Counted from the stretch's first letter, positions 50,901-63,658 are shown. The stretch: DNA of 64,000 nt from Boswellia sacra (GCA_013180625.2 SNVD02002577.1:62001-126000); one strand, 5' to 3'. Translations and numbers: made by a program. The notes: generated by a model from the sequence alone, not told the origin.

Positions 50901-53330
50901 CAATAGCTCCACTACTTATATTTGTGCAGAAGATGCTACATCAATTAATTATGTTTTTGTACAAAGCCAAGAGGAACTACCTGTTCCAACATAACCCTAA
51001 CAAGCATGCTGCATGGTAAATCAAAGAAAATTCAAGGAAATCAATAAGCTCACTGCTTTTGGTCATGCATCATTATCTCAACTCTTGACAAGTAAAATCA
51101 ACTAAACTTAATTATCAGGAAATTATGCAACCCAGTTTCTCTTGAGGCAATGGGAATTACTAGAACAACTAAACAAAATTGTAAATAATCCTGCGAAAAA
51201 ATAAATATCAAAGTCAGACTTGCATTCTATAGTCATTTCTAACAGGGAAAATGTTAAACCTATCAATAACAAATTTGTCACTAATAACAGATATAGAGTG
51301 AGGAAAGTAAATGCGAGAGACAGTTTGAGGAAATTGTTTAACATGTTCACAATGGCAATGTTCATAATGCAATTACATTGTAGAAATATAACCCACAAAA
51401 CTCATTTTTAAAATTAGTTTCCAGAATTGAGTTCAGCAAGAAAAAAAATATATATACATATATATATTCATTGTGAATCCATTATAACTTGTTTTAGAAA
51501 AATCTCAATGGAGGAAACGTACAGTCAAATCCTTCGATGATGGGTGAACCTTCTCTAGAGCTCCCAGGCTTCCCATCTTCAGATGACAACTCAGCCAAGT
51601 CATCTCCTGCATCCTCAGATGATAATTCAGCCAAACTATTTTCTTCATTGCTATTTTCCTTCACAGGCGATGCTTTTCTGGCTGGAGTATATATAAGTTT
51701 CTCGGCTTCATCCTGAAGTCTGATAAGGAAAGGCAAAGGCAGAAAGAAATATTCCAACCTAGATACTATTATTTATATTAAGCTAACGTATTAAAACCCT
51801 CAAAATAATTAAGGATACAGATGACTCGGTTTCTGAATCTGATACAGAACAATCTGGTTTTGATTGTTGGAAAGGCTTGAAGCCAGGGATACTTCCGACA
51901 TCAAATCTTCTCTCTTCTAGGGCAGGACTGCAAACATTCTGCTCGCTTGGGACTGTTCTTGGCGTCGAGCAAGGAGATGGGCTTAAGATGGGGGTTTTAA
52001 ATGCAAATGTCGGACTTCGGATCTCATCTGATGGACCCATTTTAGAAGAGGGATTGCCGCAGTCTTCTTGTTGGTCCCTATTTTCTGCTAATGCTGAGCA
52101 GTTGAAATTACTCTTCTGCTTCATCTTTTCAGCCTCTGTTGATTGGTGAATATCTTTTTCTTGGACTGCGTTCTTTGATTTAACATAATCTTCCCTATCC
52201 TCAGGCATAGAACCGGGCACTTTTTCCACTTTGTCACTCAGTGAAGACGTTTTTCCAGCATGCGGTGGCAAGTCACTACTATAACTTCCTCGCTGAGGTT
52301 TATCTGCATTACTCTTTTCAGAAAAGCAAATCTTACGCGGCTCAATAGAACTCTTTAAGTGACTCTTCTTCCTAGTAAAAATAGGGGAAGCAAAGTTGAT
52401 ACTACTATCTAATTTACCAGACCTTCCTTCTTCAAATGAGAAAATGTTCTTTTCATGTTTCTTCTTGGAAGTAGAGGTTGGACCAATTTTCGTGTTGTTT
52501 TGTTTTACTTTGGTCGAAGCTCTCTTTCTGGTCAAAGATCGAGTTAACGGTCTCTTAGTAGGTGGTTGATTAGGACTTTCAGAATCAGTTTCTATAGTGT
52601 CTGAATTCTGTCTGGGTCTTGCAACTGTATCACCAATTTGATCAGCAACGTTTTCTGGCTTTAACTTATTGGTACTTACATCACAAGCCTGAGAATTTGA
52701 TTGCTGACTCTTAGGTGAAGAAACAGTTCCCAATATCTGCCAAAGCTTCATTCTCAAAGTTTCAGTTCTTTCATTTTCTGGTTTATTCCCTTCATCTGCT
52801 GTGACCGCTGCATCTGATTCAATAACTTCTTTTGCACACGGAAATGCAAATTCTTGAGAAAACTCTGGGTTTCCATTCTTCTGTCCCTTTCTTTTATAGG
52901 TTATGCCATTGAGATTCTTCTGATTGCTATCACCAGAATGCAAAATCGAGGTCTTGTTGGAAAAGAACTGAACTGAATGTATCATTTGTGCATCCTTCAA
53001 TGTATTAAGTCTCTGCTTCCCGCCAGTGGCTAGTCTGCTGGAAGTTTGTTTTGTGCACAGAAAAGTCTTTGAAGTCGAAGCATTTTGGTCCAAGGACCGA
53101 GGAGTTATCCATGACGACCTTACCTGATCTGTAGCAACAGTTTTGGCATCCTCATCTTTATTTTTCTCTTTGTTTAGATTTATTCTTTCCAGATTTGGTA
53201 CTGCAACCTCATCAGCTTCTTTTGTGCCAGACTTTTTCTTGGCTAACGAGTCTACTGTAATTCCAATTGAAATCTTTCTAGATTGGCTGGATGGATGGTA
53301 ATTGCTACCGAAACTGTGACACTTGCTCAT
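47902..53330 (-). CDS. ASY3: meiotic chromosome axis protein ASY3 (ASYNAPTIC 3)
   Basis: Nine coding exons: 53330-51819, 51712-51523, 50223-50095, 49975-49912, 49811-49662, 49589-49531, 49294-49160, 48444-48353 and 47973-47902. They total 2,403 bp and encode 800 residues, close to Arabidopsis ASY3 (about 790). Phases agree at every junction. ASY3 is a coiled-coil component of the meiotic axis, related in role to yeast Red1 and mammalian SYCP2; it recruits the HORMA protein ASY1 and supports crossover formation and synapsis. The start MSKCHSFGSNYHPSSQSRKI carries the conserved N-terminal motif. A long, disordered, Ser/Lys-rich middle (LWQILGTVSSPKS, IFSFEEGRSGKLD) is followed by a coiled-coil C-terminus (SALDKFRRKMDLATRKKSSE, EQLRLIHEKFKKDI, TIEVLEGDQIELKG, SHQKLILQLEEAVETQL, EKMLQLKHVIAECL). 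Two introns need GC donors (after 50095 and after 48353). An in-frame ATG 15 bp upstream lies before a likely acceptor, so it is not used. Confidence 0.95.
48508..48549. repeat. compound microsatellite in an ASY3 intron
   Basis: An (AT)n tract is followed by (GT)n, TCT and (AC)n, so the GT and AC arms could pair. It lies in the intron between exons 49294-49160 and 48444-48353. Confidence 0.85.
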
Positions 53331-54300
53331 TCTAACCTGATACATGCGCTTGACAATCGTCAGATTGATTTATCTGCTCAAAATTTAACTAAGGTTGCAA
53401 TTAATCAGTTAAACTCCAATTGGTACCATTGATTTGTATTTGGTCTAGTGAATCTGAGTTGAGCATAAGTTCGGCAGATTCCAAGCCAAATACAGACATA
53501 ATAACTAGGCAACACGACAATTATGATCTGAAACAGAATCTAACTAAGCACTATTAACACATCATACACACGTAAACTGCTGAGAAAACAAGACTCAAAA
53601 ACTTCAGAGAACGAGAATTCCAAACAAGATCATCTTATGCACGACCTTAATATCACAATTCTCACACAAAACCTACCAAGGGGGAACGCAACTCTTACCA
53701 AACTGTAAAGAACAGAATACTAATCAAAATCCATGCTATGTATATCTGTGATCCACACATACGCTCACACCCCAACACAGCAGCAAGATTTATAAATTGC
53801 CACATCGGAATTCCAAGTAAAATCCAATATCTCGAGTAAACTCAAGCAAACTAGAACGAAGTATAGAAGCGAAATGTTAGATTCAGCTTAAAATTAACAT
53901 AAATCAAAAAGGAAAACCCTAACACCTCTAACATGAAGAAACGAGAATTACTTCCAATTTATCTCAGCCAAACAAAATATCGGGTGAGCAAAAGCGGCAA
54001 CAATCGTACCATACAAGGACTAATAAGCCAAATATACAATTCCTTTCAGATTTCAATCTCAATTTACAAATTCAAAGCGAAGATGAATAGATAAAATTCA
54101 AGATTAAGCAGTGCGATAATAACTAAAAAGGGAAACATATAATAATAAGGAGAAATTGCTTACTGATTATTTGGCATCGACCATCAAAGAGAGCTTCAAT
54201 TTGAAACTAATGCTAGGAAATAATGAGATCCAGAGTTGAGAAATTTTTTCCAGAATGTGAAAGATCGATTTCTTGATCGCCAAATTTTCGCTGGAGAGAA
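53331..54300 (-). other. ASY3: ASY3 5' UTR with leader intron (inferred)
   Basis: An acceptor-like TATCAG stands at about 53,337 just before the start codon. A donor-like AATCA/GTAAGC stands at about 54,165. This suggests a 5' UTR exon at about 54,165-54,300 and an 820-bp leader intron. No other coding sequence is seen in this stretch. Confidence 0.5.
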
Positions 54301-54302
54301 GA

Positions 54303-54310
54303 GCGGGAAA
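54303..54310 (-). promoter_or_regulatory. E2F-type site upstream of ASY3
   Basis: TTTCCCGC on the minus strand is a perfect match to the plant E2F consensus TTTSSCGC. It stands at the inferred ASY3 transcription start, with TTTAAA on its upstream side. S-phase or pre-meiotic control by E2F is inference. Confidence 0.5.
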
Positions 54311-55774
54311 TTTAAATGTGTAATGAATATTGAACATCGTGTCGAAACGCCCAAGTGGCTCTAATGTATTCGGCATGCGAAGTACGCACGCCATACAAAA
54401 TGAATAGACAGTATTACCCCTACGTTTGATCTGAAATTATGCCAAGCTCTAACGGTCTGGCAGAAGCAGAAGGTGGCCCACTCAATAGAATCATAGACCA
54501 CCAGATTCCGTTTGAACGATGGCCATCTTTTGCTGAAGCTGAAACCATTACAACTATTATCAAGGCTTTCACTTGATCAAATCCTAGAAGTATATTATTG
54601 TTTTTCCACATCATGAGCTTAAGTTTTTTTATTTTGTTTTATTGGTTGCATTGTCTCTTTAAATTCAATTAATAAAAATTATGTTGTTAAATAAGCAAAT
54701 ATTACATACCATCTCTGCTTTTAAACTTAATTTTATTCATATTCATCTTTAATCTTTTATATTACTTTTATTCCTCATTCTTTGCCATCTCTCCATTTAA
54801 ACTTAATTTTATACGCATTCATCTTTAACCTTTTATATTCCTTTTATTTCTCATTCTTATAAAATCATCATTGATCATCGTTCTACTAATTTTATGTTAA
54901 ATGCTTATAAATAAGTTAAATATAAATTAAAGGACCGGGAGTTCAAAACACTCAATTTCACTATTCCACCGAGCCAAAGAGATTGTTTGATTTTGAATAA
55001 ATAAAAATATATTTAATCTAAATCTAAACCATAAGAACCCAAATACCTAAAACGTTTTTCTCCTCCTAACGCTTTTCTCCTCTTTTCCTCCTGCAACCTT
55101 ACATGGCAAGTCCAACTTCCCTTCGAGATCCATCAACAAAGATTTCAAGTATCACTCCTCAATCTCGCATTTCTTCTTCCCAATCTCAAACTCTCAGCAC
55201 TTTTGTCACCTACTCAACTCCTTCAGTCTCCCTTTCTTTGACTCGTGTTTCTCCCATCACCTTCGATACATAACTACCAACCACCACTCTCAACCCAATT
55301 GTTTGTTCTAATAGTAATTTTTCGCTTATGCTTAGTGTACTATGGCTAAGATAATAAGAAGACAGAGAAAGTAAAGAGTTTCAATCACTCCTTCGATAAG
55401 TGTTTATGTTTGTGACTGTCTGATGAAAATGAAATCTTAAATTTCTTTTTTAGTTGAAGAATTTGTGTTTGATTTTATATTTATTAGGCGAGGCTGCAAG
55501 ATAAGAAGAAAGGGAGAGGACCATCGAGATTAGTTGGAGAGGAAAGATAAGTTTGATGATGATGAGAAAAATCATTTCGAAATTGATGAGTCTTTGTCCT
55601 TTATATTTCTTATTTCTTTACTTAATTGGATCGTGGTGTTTGTTCTCATTAAAGCAACAATAGAAGATCGGGGAAGGACGTGTGTTTGGTTTGTCTTTTT
55701 TTTTTTTTTTAAATTCCTTAAAATCGGTATTATAATAAATAACAAACTTTGTGTACACTAAAATTAGGTACAAA

Positions 55775-55850
55775 GTTAGCGTGATGGTGAGATAGAAAGT
55801 GTTTTTTGAATGGGATGAGTTCGAATCAAACCAATTCAAGTTAAAAAAAA
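55775..55850 (+). repeat. SINE-like remnant (tRNA-derived promoter boxes)
   Basis: TTAGCGTGATGGT resembles a polymerase III box A and GAGTTCGAATC, about 35 bp later, a box B, with an A-rich run after. This is the layout of a plant SINE head. No full tRNA fold and no target duplication were identified. Confidence 0.3.
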
Positions 55851-55917
55851 AATTTAAAGAGTATTTTGATAATTATAATAAAAATAAATAGAAAAATAAT
55901 GTTATCTAACTTACTAA

Positions 55918-56000
55918 AACTAATAGAAGTGAGTGCTAAATATGATTACTTTATAAAAACTAATAGAAGGGAGTGCTACATATGATTACTTTATAAAAAG
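55918..56000 (+). repeat. tandem duplication, about 40-bp unit
   Basis: Two adjacent copies of AACTAATAGAAGTGAGTGCT and the 20 bp that follow (ATGATTACTTTATAAAA), differing at a few bases. Confidence 0.8.
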
Positions 56001-56027
56001 TAAGACGTTAATACAAAATGATAAAAT

Positions 56028-56082
56028 GTGAATATGATAAAATGGTAAAAGGTAATGTGAATATGATAAAATGGTAAAAGGT
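56028..56082 (+). repeat. tandem duplication, about 28-bp unit
   Basis: Two adjacent copies of GTGAATATGATAAAATGG plus TAAAAGGT. A third partial copy (GAATATG) follows. Confidence 0.8.
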
Positions 56083-56633
56083 GAATATGACAAACGTTGA
56101 ATATGGTAAAATTAAGTCTGAAGACAGAGGAATTTATTAGGTGATTTCTAAAGAGTGAGATGCTAATTAAAATGACAGAAAAAGTTACTAAAATTAATTT
56201 ATATTTATAAAAAGTAAGACGCTAATATACAATGACATAATAGAAGGTGAATATGCATGAAATTAAATCCAAAGGTAGAGGGTACTAACATAAAATGACA
56301 GAAGATGAATATGCATGAAATTATGCCTAAAGTAGAGATGGTTTTCGTGGCTTGTGAGATGAATATGTATGAAATGAAGCTCAAAGGCAGAGGTGATTTG
56401 TGATATTTGCCCGTTATTAAATCGAATAAGAGTTTGGCTTGAGCAATTAGTGTTGATGTGTGCAAGTACAACAATCTCTATGTTACGAGTGGCCGCACCC
56501 AGTACTTCCCCTTAAAAGATAGATAACAAATCACCAGCGATTTCTTGACTTGTCCAAAACCCAACCGAAACAACACAGGAAACGATTAACAGCCTCATTT
56601 CTCCTTTCTCTTTCATCCCAGTCCCCGCCCGCG

Positions 56634-59600
56634 ATGACCACTCTCACTGACTTCTCCCTTCTTCGCCCGAGACACATTCTATTTCCATCTCTATCCAAAC
56701 CAACCCCAAACCTCTGCATTCGTCGACCTCTTAAAATTCGCTGCTCAATCGCCGAAGAGTCCACCATTTCTCCATCAAAGCCCTACCCAAACATCGGTGC
56801 CGGAGATTCCTCCACGGCAGATTGTGTCGTTGTCGGAGGTGGAATCAGTGGTCTCTGCATTGCTCAGGCCCTCGCAACTAACCACCCGGATGTAGCTCCT
56901 AATCTGATCGTTACCGAGGCTAGAGAACGTGTTGGTGGCAATATCACCTCTATTGAGAGGGATGGATATCTCTGGGAAGAGGGCCCCAACAGTTTCCAGC
57001 CGTCTGATCCTATGCTCAAAATGGTGGTACGTGTCAAAACCTCGCCTAGAGTTTACTCTCCCGCATTTCCCGGTGTTTCCATATTTCAACTTGGAATAAT
57101 AATTGATAGCCACTAAATGTATTTTTTATTGTTACTAATTCAGAGCTGCGCTTTACATTTCAAATTACGATTGTAATTTGCTTGGAGGTTCACTAATTAG
57201 ATTACGATTTGAGCTGAATTAAGGTTTCTTAGTCTTAGGAGCCACTTGGTTACTATTTTTAACACGTGTAATTGTCAGGTAGGGTTATTTATTAGCTTCG
57301 AATGCAGGAATGTGAATGTTTTGCTATAAATTTTTTAAGTTTTTAGGCCGAATTATCAGTGTCTATGTTTGTTGTCTTGTAGGTGGATAGCGGGTTGAAG
57401 GATGATTTAGTTTTGGGGGATCCTAATGCTCCACGATTTGTATTGTGGGATGGAAAACTAAGGCCAGTACCATCTAAGCCAATGGATCTTCCTGTCTTTG
57501 ACTTGATGAGCATTGGTGGGAAACTAAGGGCTGGCCTTGGTGCTATTGGCATTCGGCCTTCTCCTCCAGTTTGTACTCGTGACTTTCTCTTAAGTTGGTT
57601 AAAATTATATTACAATTTATGCACCCACAATATGCTTTTGTCAATTGGATTTTCTCATTTCTTAGACTTTGCAAAGGTGACAGGGACATGAGGAATCAGT
57701 TGAGGAGTTTGTGCGGCGTAACCTTGGTGATGAGGTTTTTGAGCGGTTAATTGAGCCATTTTGTTCAGGTGGTATTGATATTCCATATTTTTAAAACCCA
57801 AATGCGATTTACTCATTTAAATTTTTGTTGTTTAATCATTATGCTTGAGATTTGCAATTGTTTTAAATGATACATTGCACAATTCCCCAATACCCCAATT
57901 GAGATTATATATGTATTGTCTTATTGCCTCTAGGTGTTTATGCTGGAGATCCTTCAAAACTAAGTATGAAAGCAGCTTTTGGAAAAGTTTGGAAACTAGA
58001 GCAGAATGGTGGTAGTATTATTGGTGGCACTTTCAAAGCAATACAGGAGAAAAATAGAGCTCCTAAGCAACCTCGAGATCCGTAATAATTCTGTATTGAC
58101 TTTATCTTATGACCTTTAATGAATCTATGTTCAACGAACTGAATTAGGTAATCTTGCAGGCATCTACCAAAACCAAAGGGCCAAACAGTTGGATCTTTTA
58201 GGAGAGGACTTTCTATGTTGCCTGAGGCAATATCTAAAAGGTACCCTCTGTCACTGAAATTTTATATTGTAGATTACATGTATTCGAGTTGGATTGTCAT
58301 TTATCATTTTGGCAATGGTTGGAGCCTTTCTAGTGTTTCTCACTGTGCTTTTAAGCACTATTTGAAGGAAGAAGATCTTGAATCAATTGTGTTGATTTTG
58401 GCAGGTTAGGTAGCAAAGTTAAATTATCTTGGAAGCTTTCAGGTATCACAAAATTGGATAGTGGAGGGTATGATTTGACATATGAAACACCAGAAGGATT
58501 GGTTTCTCTTCAGAGCAAAAGTGTTATCATGACAATTCCATCTTATGTTGCAAGTAGTCTGTTGCGTCCCCTTTCTGTATGTTTCATTCTTGAACCCAGT
58601 TTGAGTGAAGCTTCTTTTTACTTATTTTAGATAGTGGAATGTTTGAAAATAAGTTCCGAATTTTTAGTTATTTTATTTCTCTCAATTTATCATATTCCTA
58701 CTTCCTTGAAGTAAAACAATTGTTACACAATTAGATCATACTATTTCTCATAATTTTTTTTAACAGTTTCTTATAAAAAATATATATTTCCCCAATTATA
58801 TACTTATTGTTAAGTATGTAGTTTGATCTTTTCTTAGTCCTATAAGTATTTAGTTCGGTATAGAAACTCATACTATTGCTTTCCTGTTACATTTCTGCAG
58901 GTAGGTGCTGCAGATGCATTGTCACAGTTTTATTATCCACCAGTTGCAGCAGTGTCCATTTCTTATCCAAAAGAAGCCATTCGGGCGGAGTGCTTGATAG
59001 ATGGTGAACTTAAGGGGTTTGGCCAATTACATCCACGAAGCCAAGGGGTGGAAACTTTAGGTAAGGTTTTTTTTTTTTTTTTTTTTTTGTCTATAGTAGA
59101 GTTGGCTCTTTCTTAAGATTGCACATTTTGTTATCAGAAGATTACCACCAATATGTCATGAAAACTTTTAGCTAAACTGAACTTGATGGTTTACTTTCTG
59201 CAGGAACTATATACAGCTCATCACTTTTTCCCAATCGAGCACCAGTTGGAAGAGTTTTGCTCTTGAACTACATTGGTGGGGCTACAAATCCTGGAATTTT
59301 GTCCAAGGTTAGATAATTCTGGAATAATATTTGGTTTTGGTATGAGATAGATTCATCGCATGGATATAATAGCATTTTGATGTTGGATACCGTGATAAAT
59401 GGAAGAATGATTATGTATAAGCTGTCTGGATAGTACCAACTTGCATTATGACATATTAAGATCACCTATGAAAAGAATTAGAAATTTTGAGGCACAGCCG
59501 TGATATTTTGCTGGAGGAATGACTAATGTGTCTTCTGAATCATCGAGAGCTATGAAGTAATGGTAGTTGGGAGAGAAAGTGATGTATGCTTAGGCATTTG

Positions 59601-60255
59601 TCTTATAGCATGAATGACCTCTTATTTTGAGGTCATCTTGGGAACATTTAAAAGCATGTGATGGATTCAAATTTCAGATCAAGAATATTAGTGCCGTGAC
59701 ATTTGTTGTGTCACATGCATGCATGTCTATGCTGTTACTGTCGTGGTTTGTTGGATAATGTTTCTTGAAACTGAAATTGACATGTGTTTCATCTATGTCG
59801 GCCAACCTATCTTGTGTGATGTTGTGTAATAGCTGCGTCCGTTTTTAGTGGAGATCGATATTTTTCTTGGAAAATTTATATTCAAGGTTCGCATTCTTTG
59901 AAAGTTTTATTTGTTCCTTGCTAATTCTATTAATTCCAATTTTTTTCCTGTGCAGACGGAGGCTGAACTTGTGGAAGCAGTTGACCGTGACTTGAGGAAG
60001 ATGCTCATAAATCCTAATGCGAAGGATCCAATCGTGTTGGGTGTGAGAGTATGGCCAAAAGCCATTCCCCAATTCTTGGTTGGTCATCTTGATCTCTTAG
60101 ATGCTGCAAAAGCTTCTCTCAGAGATAATGGGTATCAAGGGCTGTTTTTGGGTGGAAACTATGTAGCTGGTGTAGCCTTGGGTCGATGTGTTGAGGCTGC
60201 TTATGATGTTGCAGCTGAGGTGTCCAATTTTCTATCGCAGTATGCATGCAAATAG
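56634..60255 (+). CDS. PPOX1: plastid protoporphyrinogen IX oxidase
   Basis: Nine exons: 56634-57026, 57383-57568, 57684-57768, 57934-58081, 58160-58240, 58405-58576, 58901-59060, 59204-59307 and 59956-60255. They total 1,629 bp and encode 542 residues, matching plastid PPO1/HEMG enzymes (about 540). The enzyme oxidises protoporphyrinogen IX to protoporphyrin IX with FAD and oxygen, the last common step of heme and chlorophyll synthesis, on thylakoid or envelope membranes. A Ser/Thr/Pro-rich transit peptide precedes the FAD motif [17 protein letters not shown] and [10 protein letters not shown]. Further family blocks are [82 protein letters not shown] and the C-terminal FAD-contacting [19 protein letters not shown]. 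All introns are GT-AG and phases agree. The start is the first ATG after a CT-rich leader. No lesion is seen. It is the plastid isoform rather than the mitochondrial one, judged by the N-terminus and length. Confidence 0.96.
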
Positions 60256-62636
60256 ATCTCCTATGCTTTGTACCAGAAGAAGGAACCACAAATTTTTTGT
60301 CAGCTATTCCATAAATATTTGGTTCATATTTTGCATGTAGAGCTCCGTGTTCTTGGCCTTCGTTTTAGCGTTTCGTTTGACTTGTAGTTATTTTCTACTG
60401 GACAGGTGGGCATGTTAATAGTGAGAATGATGCCCCATTTTGCGCATAGTATCTGCTTCTTGTCGGTGTGCCGTTGGCACTTGGAAAAATTGTGTTAACC
60501 ATGTAAACATCTTCCATCTATTGGGGAGCTTACAAGCACAAACGCTTTCGTTTCGGTCCTTGAATTATCGTTGGGTATGCATGCGTCAACCAAAACATTG
60601 AACCGTCTTTTTCTTTTACTTTTACTTTTTCTTACTTGAAATATAACCCGATTGGAGCCAAAGAATAAGCTTCGTTGTCCGCTACTACGCTAGCAAAGTA
60701 GCAGGTGTGAAGTTGATGCAGAAGATTTGGTCGAATAATGACAATTTCAATACCTATACCATTTAAATTTGATTTAATGATACTAGCATTTCGCGTGTCA
60801 ACTGTTGGTTGTCGAACATACCTTTTCATAAAAAGCAACACAAAGCAAATCACGTGTAGATCTTGTCACTACATAATTTTCCTAAAAAGCGTAATCTACA
60901 TTAAAATGTTCAAAGACATCACTACTCTAGTTATTTGAGAAAAGGCTAGGATAAGGCCACTCATCCGTTGCTTGAAGCACTAGGGCAGCTCATTACTAAA
61001 GGGGTGGCTCAAATCCTGGACTTTACGAAGTACCCAGACAGTGAGATTTGTCGACAAAGAATTAAAAACAAGACAACTAAATGTAATGGTAAAAGCCTTG
61101 AAGCAATTTACAGAGAAGCAGCAAGACAGAAAGCTAATAAAGCAAACCTGGAAACGGGATCTGGCCTCCATAGTAGGGCCTGTATATGGGAACATTGCTT
61201 AAATGGGAAAACAAAAGGTACCCCCAGTTTGACTGACGAAAAATGAGAATTGGGGAGGCTAGACATGATGGCATGTTATTTGTATCCATAAAAACACACA
61301 GCAAAATCTAACAGTAAAGAGATTTGGGGCGAGCTTCTGGAAAGATAGGTGGGGGTGAGATGATTATGATTTATGCTCTAAGTTCAATACAAGACCGAAA
61401 AGTCGTTGGAGGGAGAGAAAGTCCCATGATAGCCAACTGAAGCAACGTTATGGTAGGCCTAGTGGGGAACATCTTACTTTTCTTTTTCTCTCGTTTGGTA
61501 ATTTATCTTCTGTTATTCTCTTGCAAATGGCGTTTCTTAAGCTACAAGGAACATTTCCTGTTCCTTCTCATCCTCTCATTAACATCATTAATTTTATGCA
61601 AATTATGAATTTGCCAGTGGTTGTATTAGACACGTGGATTGTTGTACACGTGGGGAAGGGATATTGCGTTTTGTGGGGGAATATTGCAGAAGAAATGAAG
61701 AATATGATTGCACTTTATGTCTTTTCTTCTTTATCTTGTGTTTGTAAATCGAGTCGATTTGCATATCTCCAAGACAGGATCTTAAACATAAATCAAATAA
61801 ATATATAGTCTCTCAGGTGACATCAGTTCTCAACTGAGATATACAAAAACAAAAAAGACATTATAAAGGCAGTAATGCAATGAATATATACTACAAATTT
61901 TGTGAGACTGTGAAACACTAGGGGGCCATCAATTTCTGTATGTAGGACATCGAAATGTTTCATGTCTTCCTTGATTGTTTAAGCATTCCCCGTGGCTCTT
62001 CTCTGTTGATTAGACTATGCTTATATTCACTAATTTGTCACTCTGCAATACGACATGTAGTTTCACCACAACCAATACCCTTAATTATGTATTTTTACCC
62101 AATGCCCTCAGTGCTTAACACGATAACCTTATCCATTGAACATTGATTTGAGACATTGTTATCAAATTTAATACATGTTTCTTGGTTTCAAACTTCGATG
62201 CTTCTGTATCCTGTTGGAATATCCATGACTCTCAGACTTGTCCACATTCATTTCCTCAAGTACTATTGCCCAGTATTTTATTCTATATATGCATCTCTGA
62301 AGCAAAGAAACTCCGAATACATACTTCAGTCCTGTTGTCTATTTGGTTATAGTTTTTTAATTTAGTCTTCTCTCATTAGTCATTAATCACCTCCAAATAT
62401 TTGAATTGAATTTCAACTTTTCAAAAAGTGACAGAGTTTAGCTAAGCTAAGCTACCCGCTAATTACTATTAATTATGATGAAAAAAGAAGTGCTCATAAT
62501 AACCTTTTGTCTTAGTGCGGAATCAATTAATTAAACCTTATCAACTATATAGACTAATTAACATTATGCACCTGAAGCACATTGAGTTTTTAGGTTGAAA
62601 CGAGTAACGCAGCGCCAGCGAGCTGTGAATTCGTAC
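60256..62636. other. intergenic, PPOX to Aux/IAA
   Basis: No convincing gene is seen. It starts with the PPOX 3' UTR. A plus-strand frame of about 90 codons at 60,968-61,246 (Lys/Ala-rich) has no recognised motif and no clear expression signals. Two G-boxes at 61,631-61,652 are noted separately. Confidence 0.5.
61631..61652. promoter_or_regulatory. paired G-box/ABRE-like sites
   Basis: Two CACGTG hexamers stand 16 bp apart (ACACGTGGAT and ACACGTGGGG), a spacing of about 1.5 helical turns. Both match the ABRE core ACACGTGG. They lie about 1.15 kb upstream of the Aux/IAA start, so a link to that gene is uncertain. Confidence 0.3.
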
Positions 62637-62761
62637 TCGACACGTGTAAATGTCGGCTATTCTGACAACATATCAAGAACAACCAGTCATATGAAGGAAA
62701 TTCTCCCCCGACACATGAATTCATATTTCAAGACTTGGCATACGCTACACTCTATTTATAC
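62637..62761 (+). promoter_or_regulatory. Aux/IAA promoter: G-box, auxin response elements and TATA
   Basis: It holds a CACGTG G-box at 62,641-62,646, overlapped by TCGACA (TGTCGA inverted). TGTCGG at 62,651-62,656 and its inverse CCGACA at 62,708-62,713 are the high-affinity ARF-binding form. A TATA box CTATTTATAC at 62,752-62,761 lies about 50 bp before the ATG. This suits an auxin-responsive gene under ARF feedback. Confidence 0.55.
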
Positions 62762-62807
62762 AAATCTAAGGTGGCGGCTTCTTTGTTTTTACTGAATACG
62801 TCTCAAA

Positions 62808-63658
62808 ATGGGGAGAGCTAGAGCTACCAGTTGTTCTTCATCGTCCACTGCTAGCAGCACGCAGCTGAGAAAGGATCTTAGCACAGATCTTAGGCTTGGA
62901 CTCAGCATTTCAACTTCTCAACAAGACAATCCTTCTTTGCCAAAGTACGTATATCATCAGATAATGAAACCAATTATAATCTGTTATTGATCGCATATCT
63001 TGGTTAATTTAAGCTCTCTCCCTTGCATATATATTTTATATATTATTTTTTTTGCACGTCTCTGATGAATCTTTTGTTATGATCAGGGATCAACCGTCGG
63101 ACTGGCCACCCATCAAGCCCCTTCTGAGAAAGGCTCTTGAAGTAGAAGAAAATGAGAGCAATAGTGCTACCTTTTTTGTAAAGGTTTACATGGAAGGCAT
63201 CCCTATTGGCAGAAAACTGGATCTATTAGCCCATGATGGTTACCATGAGTTGATAAGGACCCTTGACCACATGTTCAATACAACAATAATCTGTAAGTTG
63301 CATATACATCTGTTTATATGATTCTATTTTGATCCCCTTTTTATTTTTATTTTTATTTTTTTAACAGTATTTTGATTGTGCATTGACATATATTTATGAA
63401 ATTGCAGGGTCTGAAGTGGAGGAAGGAGCACATTATGAGAAGTGTCATGTCTTGACATACGAAGATAAGGAAGGAGATTGGCTGATGGTTGGGGATGTTC
63501 CTTGGGAGTAAGTTAGATTCGCCCTAATATTCCTCTCGTGTTCTTCCATTTGTTTTATCTCTAAATTAAATAAATCAATTGACCTGCTGATCCTCATTTA
63601 TTGTTTACGTAGGCTGTTCTTATCCACAGTACGGAGATTGAAGATTACAAGGGCGTAG
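62808..63658 (+). CDS. non-canonical Aux/IAA protein (IAA20/IAA30/IAA31 clade)
   Basis: Four exons: 62808-62944, 63087-63292, 63408-63507 and 63613-63658, 489 bp and 162 residues. Phases agree and all introns are GT-AG. It is a short nuclear repressor of ARF transcription factors. Domain I is a reduced DLRLGLSIS (LxLxL type). Domain II reads [14 protein letters not shown]: the degron core, normally GWPPV in Aux/IAAs bound by TIR1/AFB, is DWPPI here, as in Arabidopsis IAA31 and relatives, which are long-lived. The PB1 part (domains III/IV) is complete: [20 protein letters not shown] with the basic Lys, [13 protein letters not shown], then [20 protein letters not shown] with the acidic OPCA-like residues, and RRLKITRA at the end. 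The start is the first ATG after the TATA box. Confidence 0.95.

Larger units (their letters stand above)
54320..56633. other. intergenic, divergent ASY3 and PPOX promoters
   Basis: No gene is seen. It holds two small tandem duplications (55,918-56,000 and 56,028-56,082) and a SINE-like stretch near 55,775. The PPOX leader is the last part before 56,634. A Pro/Ser/Thr-rich short frame near 55,103-55,270 has no support as a gene. Confidence 0.5.

Noticed and set aside
56775..57113. minus frames of 112 and 78 codons at PPOX exon 1
   Set aside because: Reverse-strand shadows of the PPOX exon.
60968..61246. 92-codon plus frame, Lys/Ala-rich
   Set aside because: No recognised motif, no splice partners and no conserved neighbour; left as intergenic.
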